Shown: positions 25,688 to 35,324, counted from the stretch's first letter. The stretch: DNA of 64,000 nt from Cytobacillus oceanisediminis 2691 (GCF_007678455.1 NZ_VEEP01000006.1:124001-188000), one strand, 5' to 3'. Numbers and translations: made by a program. The notes: generated from the letters alone by a model not told the origin.

Positions 25688-25849
25688 TTAAGAAACATAT
25701 TCAATTTTAAAGCTCTCTATTCCTCGGTTATCAATTTCTTCTATTAGCATTTCAATGAAATTTTCATCTAAGTTTAATAGAGTAGCCTTATGATAAGCTT
25801 CTATTAACTTTTCATCTGTCAGTTCCCATAGAGAAGATATTTTGACCAC
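25688..25849 (-). CDS. sda: Sda-family sporulation histidine kinase inhibitor-like small protein
   Basis: The frame encodes 53 residues from a GTG at 25849 to TAA. Its body matches the Sda helical hairpin: LTDEKLIEAYHKATLLNL, then DENFIEMLIEEI, compared with [20 protein letters not shown] and DFIELIENEI in B. subtilis Sda. Sda inhibits KinA/KinB in response to replication status. The start is odd. GTG is the only standard start in frame and has AAGG just one base away, while the AAGGGG(TGGTC) would be well spaced for an ATA codon at 25840. The gene is absent from this position in B. subtilis, where sda lies elsewhere; here it may be a paralogue. Confidence 0.7.
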   Translation of the reverse strand: MVKISSLWELTDEKLIEAYHKATLLNLDENFIEMLIEEIDNRGIESFKIEYVS

Positions 25850-25953
25850 CCCTTAGATTTACTGTTCCTTAATTATATCGGATAATATTATATTTTTGTA
25901 AATCTCTGGCGGTTTTTTTGTCGTATTTTTCCAACACCAAACTGCAGTAATCG

Positions 25954-25991
25954 ACAAAAAACCACATCTGCCGATTCGACAAATGTGGTTT
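25954..25991 (-). terminator. Terminator of degU
   Basis: A 9-bp perfect stem AAACCACAT (25959-25967) and ATGTGGTTT (25983-25991), with the T-run TTTTTTGTCG on the minus strand, lies right after the degU stop. Confidence 0.8.
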
Positions 25992-25999
25992 GTGAAAAA

Positions 26000-26683
26000 T
26001 TATCTTACTTCTACCCAGCCATTCTTGATCGCTACAACAACTGCCTGAGTACGGTCATTTACATTCATTTTCTGCAATATATTACTTACATGGTTCTTGA
26101 CTGTCTTCTCACTGATGAACAGTGCTTCGCCAATTCCCCTATTACTCTTTCCATCTGCAAGAAGCTGAAGTACTTCGCACTCACGACGTGTCAGCAAATG
26201 TAATGGACGACGGATTTCAACCTGCGATATGTACTTGTCACCACCGTTTTCATCAGCTGACAGTCGACGGTATTCTTTTACAAGGTTATGAGTGACTCTT
26301 GGGTGCAAATAAGATCCACCGTCTGCAACTACTTTCACTGCCTCAACTAAAGCATCAGCATCCATTTCTTTCAATAGATACCCAGTTGCTCCTGTCTTAA
26401 GAGCATGTGTGACATAATTTTCATCATCATGAATCGATAAAATAATGACCTTAGAAGCAGGATACTTCTCAATCAATTCAGCTGTTGCCTCAACACCATT
26501 CATATTTGGCATATTGATATCCATTATGACAACATCTGGCTGGTATTGATCCACTAACGTAGTTGCTTCGCTGCCGTCGTCTCCTTCAGCAACGACTTCA
26601 AATGTCGGTTCAAAGTCCAGAATCCGTTTTACCCCTTCTCTGAAAAGTTGATGGTCGTCAATAATGACAATCTTTGTTGTCAT
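26000..26683 (-). CDS. degU: Two-component response regulator DegU
   Basis: The 227-residue LuxR/NarL-type regulator has a receiver domain (residues 1-120, [20 protein letters not shown], phosphoacceptor Asp in [11 protein letters not shown]) and a C-terminal HTH ([15 protein letters not shown], then [19 protein letters not shown]). DegU controls exoenzymes, motility, competence and biofilm genes in Bacillus. It is downstream of degS. Confidence 0.98.
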   Translation of the reverse strand: MTTKIVIIDDHQLFREGVKRILDFEPTFEVVAEGDDGSEATTLVDQYQPDVVIMDINMPNMNGVEATAELIEKYPASKVIILSIHDDENYVTHALKTGATGYLLKEMDADALVEAVKVVADGGSYLHPRVTHNLVKEYRRLSADENGGDKYISQVEIRRPLHLLTRRECEVLQLLADGKSNRGIGEALFISEKTVKNHVSNILQKMNVNDRTQAVVVAIKNGWVEVR

Positions 26684-26753
26684 AGCATTCGCCTCCCTTA
26701 TGGCTTCTGTCTCTATTTTTCTCTATACCGGCAGATCGACTGCCTCTATCTTT

Positions 26754-27896
26754 TTATAAGATCATCGGAACCTGGATAATGACCAGTGTCCCAGTGCCAA
26801 TTTTTGAATGGATGGTAAGCTCTCCCTCAAGAAGTTCGACTCTTTCCTTGATACCAAGAAGACCAAATGACTCAGGTTTCTTCTCATTTATATCAAAGCC
26901 TTTGCCATCATCCTTTATGACTGTCATTACGTGATCTCTCTTTATCTCCAGCTTTACATGAATTGAGGTTGCTTCCGCGTGCTTTAAAGCATTTTGGACA
27001 GATTCCTGAATCATCCGAAAAAGTGCTACTTCATACTTAGATGGCAGCCTTTTATCCTCACCGATATTAGTGAATTCGATTCTGGTTGTCCTATGATACT
27101 CTTCGATTGTCTGCAAATACTTTTTGAGGGTAGGAACCAATCCAAGATCATCAAGAGCCATTGGCCTCAAATCATAAATGATTCTTCTGACCTCATACAA
27201 AGCTGATCGGACCATTTTTTTCATACTTCGAATTTCACGAATTGCCTCGTCTGCACCACGCTCTTTATAAACCCTCTCAATCAAATCAGAACGCATCATC
27301 ACATTTGCCATCATCTGGGCAGGTCCATCGTGAATCTCACGGGAGAGCCTTTTTCGCTCATCTTCCTGTGCTTCAATGATTTTCAGCCCGAAATCCTGTT
27401 TTTCTTTAGCGGTCTCGAGTGCTTCTCCCATTTGTCTAATATCACTCATCATATAGTTCATAACAACTGAGATTTGAGATACAAGATGATCCGCTCGTTC
27501 AATCGTCTCATTCAAGCCCACCAGCCTGCGCTCCAGGTCATCCCGTTTTTCACGCAGTTGCTTTTCAGTTTGCCTGTTCATTGTCAGGTCCATTTGCAGC
27601 TTATGAGCAACTTCGTAAGCTTCACGCACCTGTGCTTCAGAATAGTCCTTAAAATGCTTGCTTACCTCTGAAAGCCTTAACCTGGCTCTTCTTACTTGGG
27701 AGTCAAGTTTGTCGCCATCATTTACGATTTGCGCGACCTTCCTTTTAATCTCTTTCAATTCGCCAGTAATAGACTCATAATCCGTCCGGCACTGTTCACC
27801 TATACGGAAGATTTCGTCCTTGCTGTCTCCAACAGTTTCGATCATCTTTTCTAATATCAGATCGAGGGCTTTCGTGTCGAATTTTTTAATCGCCAT
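26754..27896 (-). CDS. degS: Sensor histidine kinase DegS
   Basis: The 380-residue cytosolic kinase lacks membrane helices, as in B. subtilis. It has an N-terminal coiled-coil sensor domain (about 1-175), a HisKA_3 phosphoacceptor box LSREIHDGPAQMMANV around residue 190, and an HATPase domain with VIKDDGKGFDI and GLLGIKERVEL. It phosphorylates DegU. The start at 27896 has GGGGGAG. The upstream intergenic region is shared with the divergent yvyE. Confidence 0.98.
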   Translation of the reverse strand: MAIKKFDTKALDLILEKMIETVGDSKDEIFRIGEQCRTDYESITGELKEIKRKVAQIVNDGDKLDSQVRRARLRLSEVSKHFKDYSEAQVREAYEVAHKLQMDLTMNRQTEKQLREKRDDLERRLVGLNETIERADHLVSQISVVMNYMMSDIRQMGEALETAKEKQDFGLKIIEAQEDERKRLSREIHDGPAQMMANVMMRSDLIERVYKERGADEAIREIRSMKKMVRSALYEVRRIIYDLRPMALDDLGLVPTLKKYLQTIEEYHRTTRIEFTNIGEDKRLPSKYEVALFRMIQESVQNALKHAEATSIHVKLEIKRDHVMTVIKDDGKGFDINEKKPESFGLLGIKERVELLEGELTIHSKIGTGTLVIIQVPMIL

Positions 27897-28292
27897 GTAA
27901 ACTCCCCCAAGGGTGGCACTAAAGATATTTTAACTTGAAAACTAATTTGTTACTAATTTTCAACAAGAAAATCATGCCATTTTTGCCGAAAATCGATACA
28001 AAGACACAGAATTGATTTTTCAGCCTAAGTCTTATATCCTATTATTCTAGGCACTAAACTCCAATTTAAAAACAAAATTATTTTTCCAAAAGTAAAATCT
28101 ACCTTGTCAGACCACTAACTATTATAACATTCCCATACATTTACTGTATTAAAGTTATATTACAATCATAAGACACCATTGTTCCTCGATTGCCGTCAAC
28201 TTATAATGAATTGTAGCACTAAGTACCCGTGTCGAACATACAAACGATGTCGATTATAGGGTTGGGAAATTTTCGAGAGAGGTGAGCCAGAT
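27897..28292. other. Divergent intergenic region between degS and yvyE
   Basis: This gene-free 396 bases holds the degS leader on the minus strand and the yvyE leader on the plus strand. I see an inverted repeat TTGAAAA (27935-27941) and TTTTCAA (27957-27963) about 40 bases upstream of degS. A direct TTAGT repeat lies between its arms, which could be a regulator site. No RNA gene or further open frame is recognisable. Confidence 0.4.
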
Positions 28293-28931
28293 TTGCTTGT
28301 TAGTTACTATACGGTAAAAGGATACGGAGAACATGAAATCGAGATTCAAAGATCCCGGTTCATCGCATATATACAAAGAGCCGAGAAAGAGGAAGAAGCT
28401 CAGGAGTTCATCCAGAGAATCAAAAAACAGAATTGGAACGCAACCCATAATTGCTCGGCTTATATGATTGGTGAAAACGACCAAATCCAAAAAGCAAATG
28501 ATGATGGAGAACCAAGCGGGACAGCTGGGGTGCCGATTCTTGAAGTACTGAAAAAGAAGCACTTAAAGAATACTGTTGTGGTCATTACCCGCTACTTTGG
28601 CGGTATTAAGTTAGGAGCTGGCGGCCTGATACGAGCATACGGTAAAGCGACATCCGAGGGACTTGCTGCTACAGGTATTGTGGAACGAAAACTCATGATA
28701 ATAATGCATACCACCATCGAATATACTTTGCTTGGAAAAGTGGAAAACGAACTCAGGTCCTCCGTTTATCAGCTGAAGGACATTCACTACATGGATAAAG
28801 TGGAAATTGAAGCCTATGTTGAGGAAGCACAAAAAGAAGTTTTTAAAGAGTGGATGGTTGAAATGACGAATGGGCAAAGCATTACAACCGAAGGTGAAGT
28901 TGTTTATATGGAAGCTGATATTCCCATGTAA
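28293..28931 (+). CDS. yvyE: YigZ/IMPACT family protein (YvyE)
   Basis: The 212-residue protein of the IMPACT N-terminal plus C-terminal UPF0029-like architecture carries the family signature NWNATHNCSAYMIGEN, DDGEPSGTAGVPIL, VVVITRYFGGIKLGAGGLIR, AYGKA. It is a conserved protein whose function in bacteria is not clear. The TTG start at 28293 follows GAGGTGA at good spacing. It is divergent from degS, the conserved Bacillus arrangement. Confidence 0.9.
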   Translation: MLVSYYTVKGYGEHEIEIQRSRFIAYIQRAEKEEEAQEFIQRIKKQNWNATHNCSAYMIGENDQIQKANDDGEPSGTAGVPILEVLKKKHLKNTVVVITRYFGGIKLGAGGLIRAYGKATSEGLAATGIVERKLMIIMHTTIEYTLLGKVENELRSSVYQLKDIHYMDKVEIEAYVEEAQKEVFKEWMVEMTNGQSITTEGEVVYMEADIPM

Positions 28932-29027
28932 TATTTGTCTTTTTCTAAAAACTTATTAAAAAACCGAGTATCATATATTATAATTAAATATTGCAGGATT
29001 ATTCGATTTATATAAAGGATGTTATTT

Positions 29028-30053
29028 ATGAAATCCCAAAATCAACCTCCAACAAACCGGAGTGCTAAAACCTATAAAAAGAAAAAGCGAAGAAGACGAA
29101 ACCTTTTGCTTTTTCTTATATTGATATTTATTTCTTTGGTCAGCTTTTCTGGCTACCTGTTGTTCCAGACATACGCAGTTGCAAAAGATTCATATGAAGA
29201 GCTTGAAGGCCGTGAAGAGAAATCTGTTCTTCGTGAGGAACCGGTGTATATATCAACCGACCCTGTTTCTGTCCTTCTATTAGGAATTGAAAATTATACC
29301 GATGAAAATGATCATGGCCGTTCAGATACAATTATGGTAGCAACCTTCAATCCGGACAAACAAACAATGAAGCTCGTGAGTATACCACGGGATACATTAG
29401 TAAATATCCCAGGATATAAGGAAGATAAAATTAATCACTCCTATTCGATAGGCGGAAAAGAAAAGGTAATTGAAACAGTCGAAGAGTTCCTTGATATTCC
29501 GATCGATTATTACGCTACCGTTAACTTTAAAGGATTTACCAATATTGTCGATGCTGTAGGCGGAGTAACCGTAGATGTCCCTTTTGATTTTAACGATATT
29601 AACCGTAACTGGGAAAGGTTTTATTTCCATGAAGGAACCCAAAAACTGAGTGGAGAAGAAGCACTTGTATACGCAAGAATGAGAAAGCAAGATCCACGAG
29701 GGGATTTTGGCCGAAATGACCGCCAGAGACAAATCGTTACAGGTGTCATTGATCGTTTATCCTCACCAAAGACACTCTTGAAAATCGACGATATTGCATC
29801 CGAAATTGGTGGCAATATAGAAACAAATATGCGGGTAAAAGAGGCACTTGCCTTCCGAAAGAAATACCCTAACTTCAATTCCTCTTCCATAGAACAGCTG
29901 GAATTAAAGGGCTATGATAATTATATTAATAATATTTATTATTTCGGTGTCGATCCAGACAATTTGGAGGAAGTAACAACAGAGCTTAAAAACCATTTAG
30001 AACTGTCTACGACATCAGAAGAAGAGACACCGTCCGAGGATATCGAATATTAA
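29028..30053 (+). CDS. LCP family (LytR-CpsA-Psr) wall glycopolymer ligase
   Basis: The 341-residue membrane-anchored enzyme transfers lipid-linked teichoic-type polymers to peptidoglycan. It has a basic cytoplasmic start (KTYKKKKRRRRN), one transmembrane helix (residues about 22-45), then an extracellular LCP domain with VLLLGIE, HGRSDTIMVATFN, SIPRDTLVNIPG, KINHSYSIGG, VYARMRKQDPRGDFGRN and RQRQIVTGV. The start at 29028 has AAAGGA; the ATG at 29019 overlaps that site. Position next to yvyE suggests the tagU/lytR orthologue, and the neighbouring glycan operon provides candidate substrates. Confidence 0.94.
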   Translation: MKSQNQPPTNRSAKTYKKKKRRRRNLLLFLILIFISLVSFSGYLLFQTYAVAKDSYEELEGREEKSVLREEPVYISTDPVSVLLLGIENYTDENDHGRSDTIMVATFNPDKQTMKLVSIPRDTLVNIPGYKEDKINHSYSIGGKEKVIETVEEFLDIPIDYYATVNFKGFTNIVDAVGGVTVDVPFDFNDINRNWERFYFHEGTQKLSGEEALVYARMRKQDPRGDFGRNDRQRQIVTGVIDRLSSPKTLLKIDDIASEIGGNIETNMRVKEALAFRKKYPNFNSSSIEQLELKGYDNYINNIYYFGVDPDNLEEVTTELKNHLELSTTSEEETPSEDIEY

Positions 30054-30056
30054 AAC

Positions 30057-30088
30057 AGCTGCCCTAAATGGGCAGCTTAATTTTTTTC
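30057..30088 (+). terminator. Bidirectional terminator between LCP gene and tuaF-like gene
   Basis: An 8-bp stem AGCTGCCC (30057-30064) and GGGCAGCT (30070-30077) with T7 downstream on the plus strand ends the LCP gene. On the minus strand it overlaps the stop of the chain-length gene and is followed by GTTTTAAT. Confidence 0.85.
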
Positions 30089-30754
30089 CTCTTCACGAAA
30101 TAGTATAGGGAGCAGTAAAATCAATGAACTTAAAATGATCCCAATCAGAAATCCTAATACAGCTCGCTGAACCGGGGAGGCACCATTATTTGTTGCTACA
30201 GTTACTTCCTCAGTGATGAATGAGTTTTGCAGGTTATCATAATCAACTTGCAAATCATGAAGGTCGGATTCTCTCTTAACTGCTTCCTCTTGCGTTTCAA
30301 TAGCTTCAATTGTTTTCATTCGGGTTTCAATTTCTGTTTTCTTCTCTTCAATTCTCTCTGTGCTTTCGTTTAAAATGCCTTCTACTAATTTATTCAATAC
30401 ATCTTTGGAATTTTCATGGTCAGTTCCCCTGTAACTTAACTCTATAACACCCTCTGAAGCAAGTGCATTGACTGAGAACCTTGGCTTCACCTGTCCCACA
30501 TCCAACCCTAAGTCGTAATCTTCATTGATTTTTTTTAGAAACTTAGTTGATTGCACGTACTTTTTCATGACATTAGGATTTGTTCGAAACGTATTCTCGA
30601 AGTTCCCCAACATAATTTCTGCTTTAGCTGTATACGTTGCCGGAATTTGTGATGCCATAAAATATGCCGCTCCGGCTGTAAGGATTGGAATCAACAAGAG
30701 CAAAATAGCTAGTTTCTTTGCACGATTGATAATTCTTTTTAATAGGTCATTCAT
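30077..30754 (-). CDS. Wzz-type chain-length determinant / TuaF-like protein
   Basis: The 225-residue membrane protein has helices at residues about 15-36 (LAILLLLIPILTAGAAYFMA) and about 198-220, around an extracytoplasmic coiled-coil segment (STERIEEKKTEIETRMKTIE). This is the Wzz/KpsE topology. TuaF in B. subtilis teichuronic acid synthesis has the same type. It overlaps the polymerase gene upstream by 4 nt (ATGA), so they work together: polymerase plus chain-length control. Confidence 0.85.
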   Translation of the reverse strand: MNDLLKRIINRAKKLAILLLLIPILTAGAAYFMASQIPATYTAKAEIMLGNFENTFRTNPNVMKKYVQSTKFLKKINEDYDLGLDVGQVKPRFSVNALASEGVIELSYRGTDHENSKDVLNKLVEGILNESTERIEEKKTEIETRMKTIEAIETQEEAVKRESDLHDLQVDYDNLQNSFITEEVTVATNNGASPVQRAVLGFLIGIILSSLILLLPILFREEEKN

Positions 30755-32256
30755 TCTTTTATCTCCTTTAGTTGATCCTTGGTTTTAAAACGAAAATTGA
30801 TATAACTAATAGTGAAAGCAATCAAAATCCAAGAATAGTTAAGGGTCATAAATGAACTTGGACTAATACTTGCTAAAGAAAAAGCGACCAGGCTGGTATT
30901 CAATGCCTGTGTAACCATTTTATCCTTCCAGGTCTCGGAAATACGATAAAGCTTCATTAAGCTGAAAATTAGCCATAAATACAAAATTACATAACCTATA
31001 AAAATAAAAATTCCATAGTGTACAAAAATTTCAGCCCACCAGTTATGAATATTCACTATTCCTGCAGTTGGAAATTCAGCATAATGTGCCATATAGTATT
31101 CCACATTACCTGCTCCAATCCCCATCCCAAAGGATCCCGTTATAAAGATCAGAGCATTCTTTAATAAATTAATTCGTATATCCGTTGAAGCTTCTTCGTT
31201 ATTGGAAGGAACAAGCGCACTAAAGACTTGATTACCAACAGTATCTAAAATACTTATAAGCTTATCAGGAAATATTGCCATAACGCTTATTCCGGCTATT
31301 ATTCCAAGCACTACCAAATATCTTTTTTCCTTTAAACTTGTATAAAAGAGGAACCAGAATGCCAGTCCAACAATTAAAGAAAGCAGATTTGCACGGGACT
31401 CGCTTACATATATTTGGAATATGGCCGAAAGTCCTAAAAACCCTGCTGTCAGCCTTATTATTATAGGTTTAACCTTTAGCTTGCCCGGCTTGTACCTGTG
31501 AAAGACTGCGAAGGCGAAGAAGAAACTTAATGCCAGGTAACTCGCATAATCGTTTTCATTTGCAAATACAGCAGTAGGTCTATGCTTCACGTAGTCACCC
31601 ATACTATTAAGGCGAGAAACTGGCAGCTGATAATGTGTTAAGTAATTCAAGTATCCAATCGCAAGCATCAGAATCATTACTAATACCCATATATAAAGTA
31701 AAGCCTGGTAGTCTTCCTTCTTTTTAAAAGCTGTGACAAAAAGAAAGATAAAGAAAATGCCTGATACCAGAAAAAATATATCCTTAACACCATCATTAAT
31801 GGATTGGGCCCATAGCAAGGATAATAATGCAAAGGAAATCCAAGAAAGCATGTATACTAATACTGGTTTTAATGGTTCCTTACCGTATAAAGACATGCTC
31901 CTGCTTTTTAGCCAGATCTGAAGAAAAATCACTATAGCAAAAGGCAGAAAAAAACGGTATGGAAATAATGATAAGGGGCCAACTTTGAGGGAAATAAGGC
32001 CTGGTCCAATAAAAGACGAGACAATAAATGCATAGAGCAGTAATTGTCTAAGTCCAAATTTTTGCAACAAACTACGTAGAACAGTAAAAACGACTGGAAT
32101 GATGAACGAAGTAAGAACTGCTGCTCCTAATATGATCAGAGGACTAATTGAAGATAAAGGATTGACTATGCTCCAAGCCAATAGGATTGAAATCAAAAAG
32201 GCCGCTATTATTTGCTGGATAAGTTTAAGATTATGTAAGTTCTGCATCCTTTTCAC
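30751..32256 (-). CDS. O-antigen-polymerase-like protein (TuaE-like)
   Basis: This is a 501-residue integral membrane protein with about twelve helices. It has the Wzy/ligase-type extracellular loop: RPTAVFANENDYASYLA and SESRANLLSLIVGLAF, then GMGIGAGNVEYYMAHYAE with HNWWAEIFVHYG. The combination with a Wzz partner suggests polymerisation of the repeat unit made by this operon. The best-known Gram-positive relative by context is TuaE. The start uses ATG at 32256 with GAAAGGT. Confidence 0.85.
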   Translation of the reverse strand: MKRMQNLHNLKLIQQIIAAFLISILLAWSIVNPLSSISPLIILGAAVLTSFIIPVVFTVLRSLLQKFGLRQLLLYAFIVSSFIGPGLISLKVGPLSLFPYRFFLPFAIVIFLQIWLKSRSMSLYGKEPLKPVLVYMLSWISFALLSLLWAQSINDGVKDIFFLVSGIFFIFLFVTAFKKKEDYQALLYIWVLVMILMLAIGYLNYLTHYQLPVSRLNSMGDYVKHRPTAVFANENDYASYLALSFFFAFAVFHRYKPGKLKVKPIIIRLTAGFLGLSAIFQIYVSESRANLLSLIVGLAFWFLFYTSLKEKRYLVVLGIIAGISVMAIFPDKLISILDTVGNQVFSALVPSNNEEASTDIRINLLKNALIFITGSFGMGIGAGNVEYYMAHYAEFPTAGIVNIHNWWAEIFVHYGIFIFIGYVILYLWLIFSLMKLYRISETWKDKMVTQALNTSLVAFSLASISPSSFMTLNYSWILIAFTISYINFRFKTKDQLKEIKE

Positions 32257-32330
32257 CTTTCAACCTTGATTTATATCCCATTACATTGTACAGGAGGCAG
32301 GTGTAAAACACCAACCCCCTGTATGAATTG

Positions 32331-33041
32331 TTATTGATTTCTAAGTAGCTGGTTGTCTGGAACTTTACGGATAACTTTTGCAGGCGTACCTACAACAAGT
32401 TCTTCCTGTTTAACATCTTTTGTTACGATGCTTCCAGCACCAACAGCTCCATCTTCTTCGATGGTGATACCAGGAAGTGTAGTCGTATTCGCACCAATAC
32501 GGCCGCCATTTTTAATTGTAATGCCCTTGAATTTATCATATCTTTCGGCTGAACGGGCCATATAATTATCGTTAGTAGTTATTACTCCCGGAGCCACGAA
32601 AACATAATCACCAAGTTCAGAATAAGCAGTGATATAGCAATTTGTTTCAAGCTTGCACTTCACGCCAACTCTACAATCATTTTCAACGGCTACTCCGCGT
32701 CCAACGATTGTCTTTTCGCCAATTGTAACTCTTTCACGGATGGTAGCTAGATCCGCTACAAACACATCATCTGCTAATTCTGCATTAGCGTAGATGATTG
32801 AGGATGTACCAATTGTACATCCTGAGCCAATAACGGTTGGCGGAAGCTGTTTAACATCAGGCAAGATAGAATTCTTTGCCCTGCTAGGCTGCTTGCCAAT
32901 GACGACATTATCCTGGATCAGGACATTGTCGCCAATTTTAGCACCATCATAAATGATGACGTTGTGGCCAATGGAGATATTCTCTCCAAATGTTACATTT
33001 TCTCCGATTACTACGTTATTTCCCATTCTTGGAGTATTCAT
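32331..33041 (-). CDS. wbpD: WbpD/WlbB-like hexapeptide N-acetyltransferase
   Basis: The 236-residue left-handed beta-helix acetyltransferase has many hexapeptide repeats (IGENVTFGENISIGHNVIIY, VIGSGCTIGTSSIIYANAEL). It would acetylate the C3 amino group of UDP-GlcNAc3NA using acetyl-CoA, giving UDP-GlcNAc(3NAc)A. The assignment follows from position directly after the WbpE-like aminotransferase and the other Wbp genes; by sequence alone it is only a hexapeptide acetyltransferase. It is 18 nt downstream of wbpE. Confidence 0.8.
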   Translation of the reverse strand: MNTPRMGNNVVIGENVTFGENISIGHNVIIYDGAKIGDNVLIQDNVVIGKQPSRAKNSILPDVKQLPPTVIGSGCTIGTSSIIYANAELADDVFVADLATIRERVTIGEKTIVGRGVAVENDCRVGVKCKLETNCYITAYSELGDYVFVAPGVITTNDNYMARSAERYDKFKGITIKNGGRIGANTTTLPGITIEEDGAVGAGSIVTKDVKQEELVVGTPAKVIRKVPDNQLLRNQ

Positions 33042-33059
33042 ATAAACCCTCCCTATCCC

Positions 33060-34169
33060 TTATTTTGAATAAAATTCAGCAATCTTGCTTACTACATATT
33101 CCTGCTGTTCCAGCTTCAATTCTGGGAACATTGGCAGTGATAATGCTTCTGCACATGCTTTTTCTGTTTCTGGAAGGTCTCCTTCTTTATAACCCAACTC
33201 AGCAAATACAGGCTGAAGGTGCAATGGCTTTGGATAGTAAATCATTGTGCTGACACCATTTTCTTTCAAGAAGGCCTGAAGCTCATCCCTTCTTTGAACG
33301 CGAAGAGTATACTGGTGGAATACATGGTGGTTATGTTCTTCGATAAAAGGAGTGACAATATCTTTTACACTCTCATTCAATAATTTTGTATAGTTTTCTG
33401 CCTTTTCACGACGAAGATTGCTCCATTCGTCCAAATGCGGGAATTTAACATTAAGAATTGCCGCTTGGAGCTCGTCAAGACGGCTGTTGTAGCCAAGGAC
33501 GTGATGGTAGTATTTCGGCTTGCTGCCGTGCACACGAATAACACGCATTCTTTCTGCGATTTCATCGTCTTTTGTGACGATCATGCCAGCATCTCCATAC
33601 GCACCAAGGTTTTTAGTCGGGAAGAAGCTATAGCAAGCTGTTGTTCCCAGTTCACCAACCTTTTTGCCCTTATATAGAGAACCTATTGCCTGTGCAGCAT
33701 CTTCAATAACTGCAAGATTATGTTTCTCTGCAATTTCTACAATTGCATCCATATCAGCCATTTGACCATACAGGTGAACAGGAACAATAGCCTTGGTCTT
33801 TTCAGTGATAGCAGCTTCAATTTTCTTAGGGTCGATATTGAAGGTTTTTGGGTCAATATCAACAAATACAGGAGTGCCACCAGCTCTTGCAACCGCACCA
33901 GCCGTTGCAAAGAATGTAAATGATGGGACAATTACTTCATCCCCCTGTGTAACTCCACAAGCCTGCAAGGAGATATGCAATGCGTCACTGCCGTTCGCTA
34001 CACCGATACCGTGTGAAACGCCACTGTACGCCGCTACATCACTTTCTAATTTCTTTACATTGGCTCCAAGAATGAAATGTGATTTTGACATCACATCGTC
34101 CAAAGCCTCCATTATTTCACCTTTAAGTGTTTGGTATTGTTCTGATAAATCAAGCATTGGTACGTTCAT
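33060..34169 (-). CDS. wbpE: WbpE/WlbC-like PLP-dependent aminotransferase
   Basis: The DegT/DnrJ/EryC1-family enzyme of 369 residues has the PLP lysine in SFFPTKNLGAYGDAGM, cofactor-site residues in HLYGQMADMDAI and EDAAQAIGS. It should transaminate the 3-keto-uronic acid nucleotide to UDP-GlcNAc3NA with glutamate. The ATG at 34169 has AGAGGT upstream at 9 nt; the ATG at 34190 lacks a site. It is in the Wbp-type gene set. Confidence 0.88.
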   Translation of the reverse strand: MNVPMLDLSEQYQTLKGEIMEALDDVMSKSHFILGANVKKLESDVAAYSGVSHGIGVANGSDALHISLQACGVTQGDEVIVPSFTFFATAGAVARAGGTPVFVDIDPKTFNIDPKKIEAAITEKTKAIVPVHLYGQMADMDAIVEIAEKHNLAVIEDAAQAIGSLYKGKKVGELGTTACYSFFPTKNLGAYGDAGMIVTKDDEIAERMRVIRVHGSKPKYYHHVLGYNSRLDELQAAILNVKFPHLDEWSNLRREKAENYTKLLNESVKDIVTPFIEEHNHHVFHQYTLRVQRRDELQAFLKENGVSTMIYYPKPLHLQPVFAELGYKEGDLPETEKACAEALSLPMFPELKLEQQEYVVSKIAEFYSK

Positions 34170-34190
34170 CTTATTTTTACCTCTTTTCAT

Positions 34191-35324
34191 TTAATATGAA
34201 GCAGATAAACTGCCTTCAAGCTTTTCATATACTTCCACGAGCTTTTTGCTTTCTGCTTCCCAATTATAGATAGTTTCAACAGCATGACGGCCATTTCGTC
34301 CCATTTGGGCAGCTTCTTCTTGATTTTCCAAAATCCACTTCATTGCGTCAGCAATCTGGTTGACATTCAATGGATCAACGCAAATACCGCAGTTGTTGTT
34401 TTCCACTATTTCCTGCCAGATAGGAAAATTTGAAGCAATCACAGGTACGCCAGCTGACATGTATTCAAACATCTTGATTGGCAAAGACACGACAAATCGC
34501 GGTTCAGGGTGCAATAGGACAAGTCCCATATCTGCTTCCGCCAATGTTTTTTTCACTCCATCCCTATCAAGAAAACCTTTAAAGTCGGTATATTTGAATC
34601 CGTCCATGCTTCTGACTTCATTTTCAAGTGCTGGAGGTGCAAAAGATCCAGCAAGCACGAAGGTGCATGGTACAGTTTCATTAAGCCTCTCAACAGCCTG
34701 TACCATTTCCTTGATTCCTCTTAAAACATAGATACCTCCGATGTAGAGTGCGGTATTTTTTGACTGGTCCACTTTGTCATTATAATCCGCAGAAAGCTCA
34801 TGTAAAAGAGGATAATTGTGAATGGTTATTGTATTTTCGTTGTAGGTCTTGAACCTCTCAGAAATGGTTGGTGTCGCTGTTGAAATCGCATCAAATTTCT
34901 TCGAAGCATACCTCTCGTAACTTTTTACCATCACTGAAATGAACTTCCGCAGTGGCCTTGGGATCCATTGCTTTGACAAAACCTGTTCAGGCACATCTTC
35001 ATGAACATCATAAATGACTTTTTTTCCTTTTGCCTTTAGTTTTAATCCAATTGGCATCAGTTCTGGGTCATGGAAATGATAAACATCTGCATCGATCTCA
35101 AGGGCTTTTATATACACTTGTTTTGTTGTATTCCGCATTCGGTCTAATTGACCCCTTGCAGTGGATTGAATTCCGCGGATCTTCACTCCTGCCTGCTCGT
35201 AATCCTCTACATTGGGAACCACGTAATAAACTTCATGACCTGCCTTTTGCAGCGACTGGCATTCTTTTATAAAAATACGCGTATCATTTGCAGAGTGTAC
35301 TGATGTTAAATGGCAAACCTTCAT
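34191..35324 (-). CDS. Glycosyltransferase family 4 (retaining)
   Basis: The 377-residue GT-B enzyme starts MKVCHLTSVHSANDTRIFIK and has a C-terminal donor-binding segment with MSAGVPVIASNFPIWQEIVE, preceded by SLPIKMFEYM (the EX7E region). There is no signal peptide. It probably adds one of the sugars of the repeat unit. The donor cannot be predicted from sequence. It lies between wbpE and another GT4. Confidence 0.85.
   Translation of the reverse strand: MKVCHLTSVHSANDTRIFIKECQSLQKAGHEVYYVVPNVEDYEQAGVKIRGIQSTARGQLDRMRNTTKQVYIKALEIDADVYHFHDPELMPIGLKLKAKGKKVIYDVHEDVPEQVLSKQWIPRPLRKFISVMVKSYERYASKKFDAISTATPTISERFKTYNENTITIHNYPLLHELSADYNDKVDQSKNTALYIGGIYVLRGIKEMVQAVERLNETVPCTFVLAGSFAPPALENEVRSMDGFKYTDFKGFLDRDGVKKTLAEADMGLVLLHPEPRFVVSLPIKMFEYMSAGVPVIASNFPIWQEIVENNNCGICVDPLNVNQIADAMKWILENQEEAAQMGRNGRHAVETIYNWEAESKKLVEVYEKLEGSLSASY

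Noticed and set aside
25522-25710. A 62-codon plus-strand frame between degV and degU
   Set aside because: No convincing ribosome site, overlaps the Sda-like gene on the other strand, and no recognisable similarity.
28220-28250. LexA-like box CGAACatacAAACG near yvyE
   Set aside because: The second half does not match the consensus GTTCG arm.
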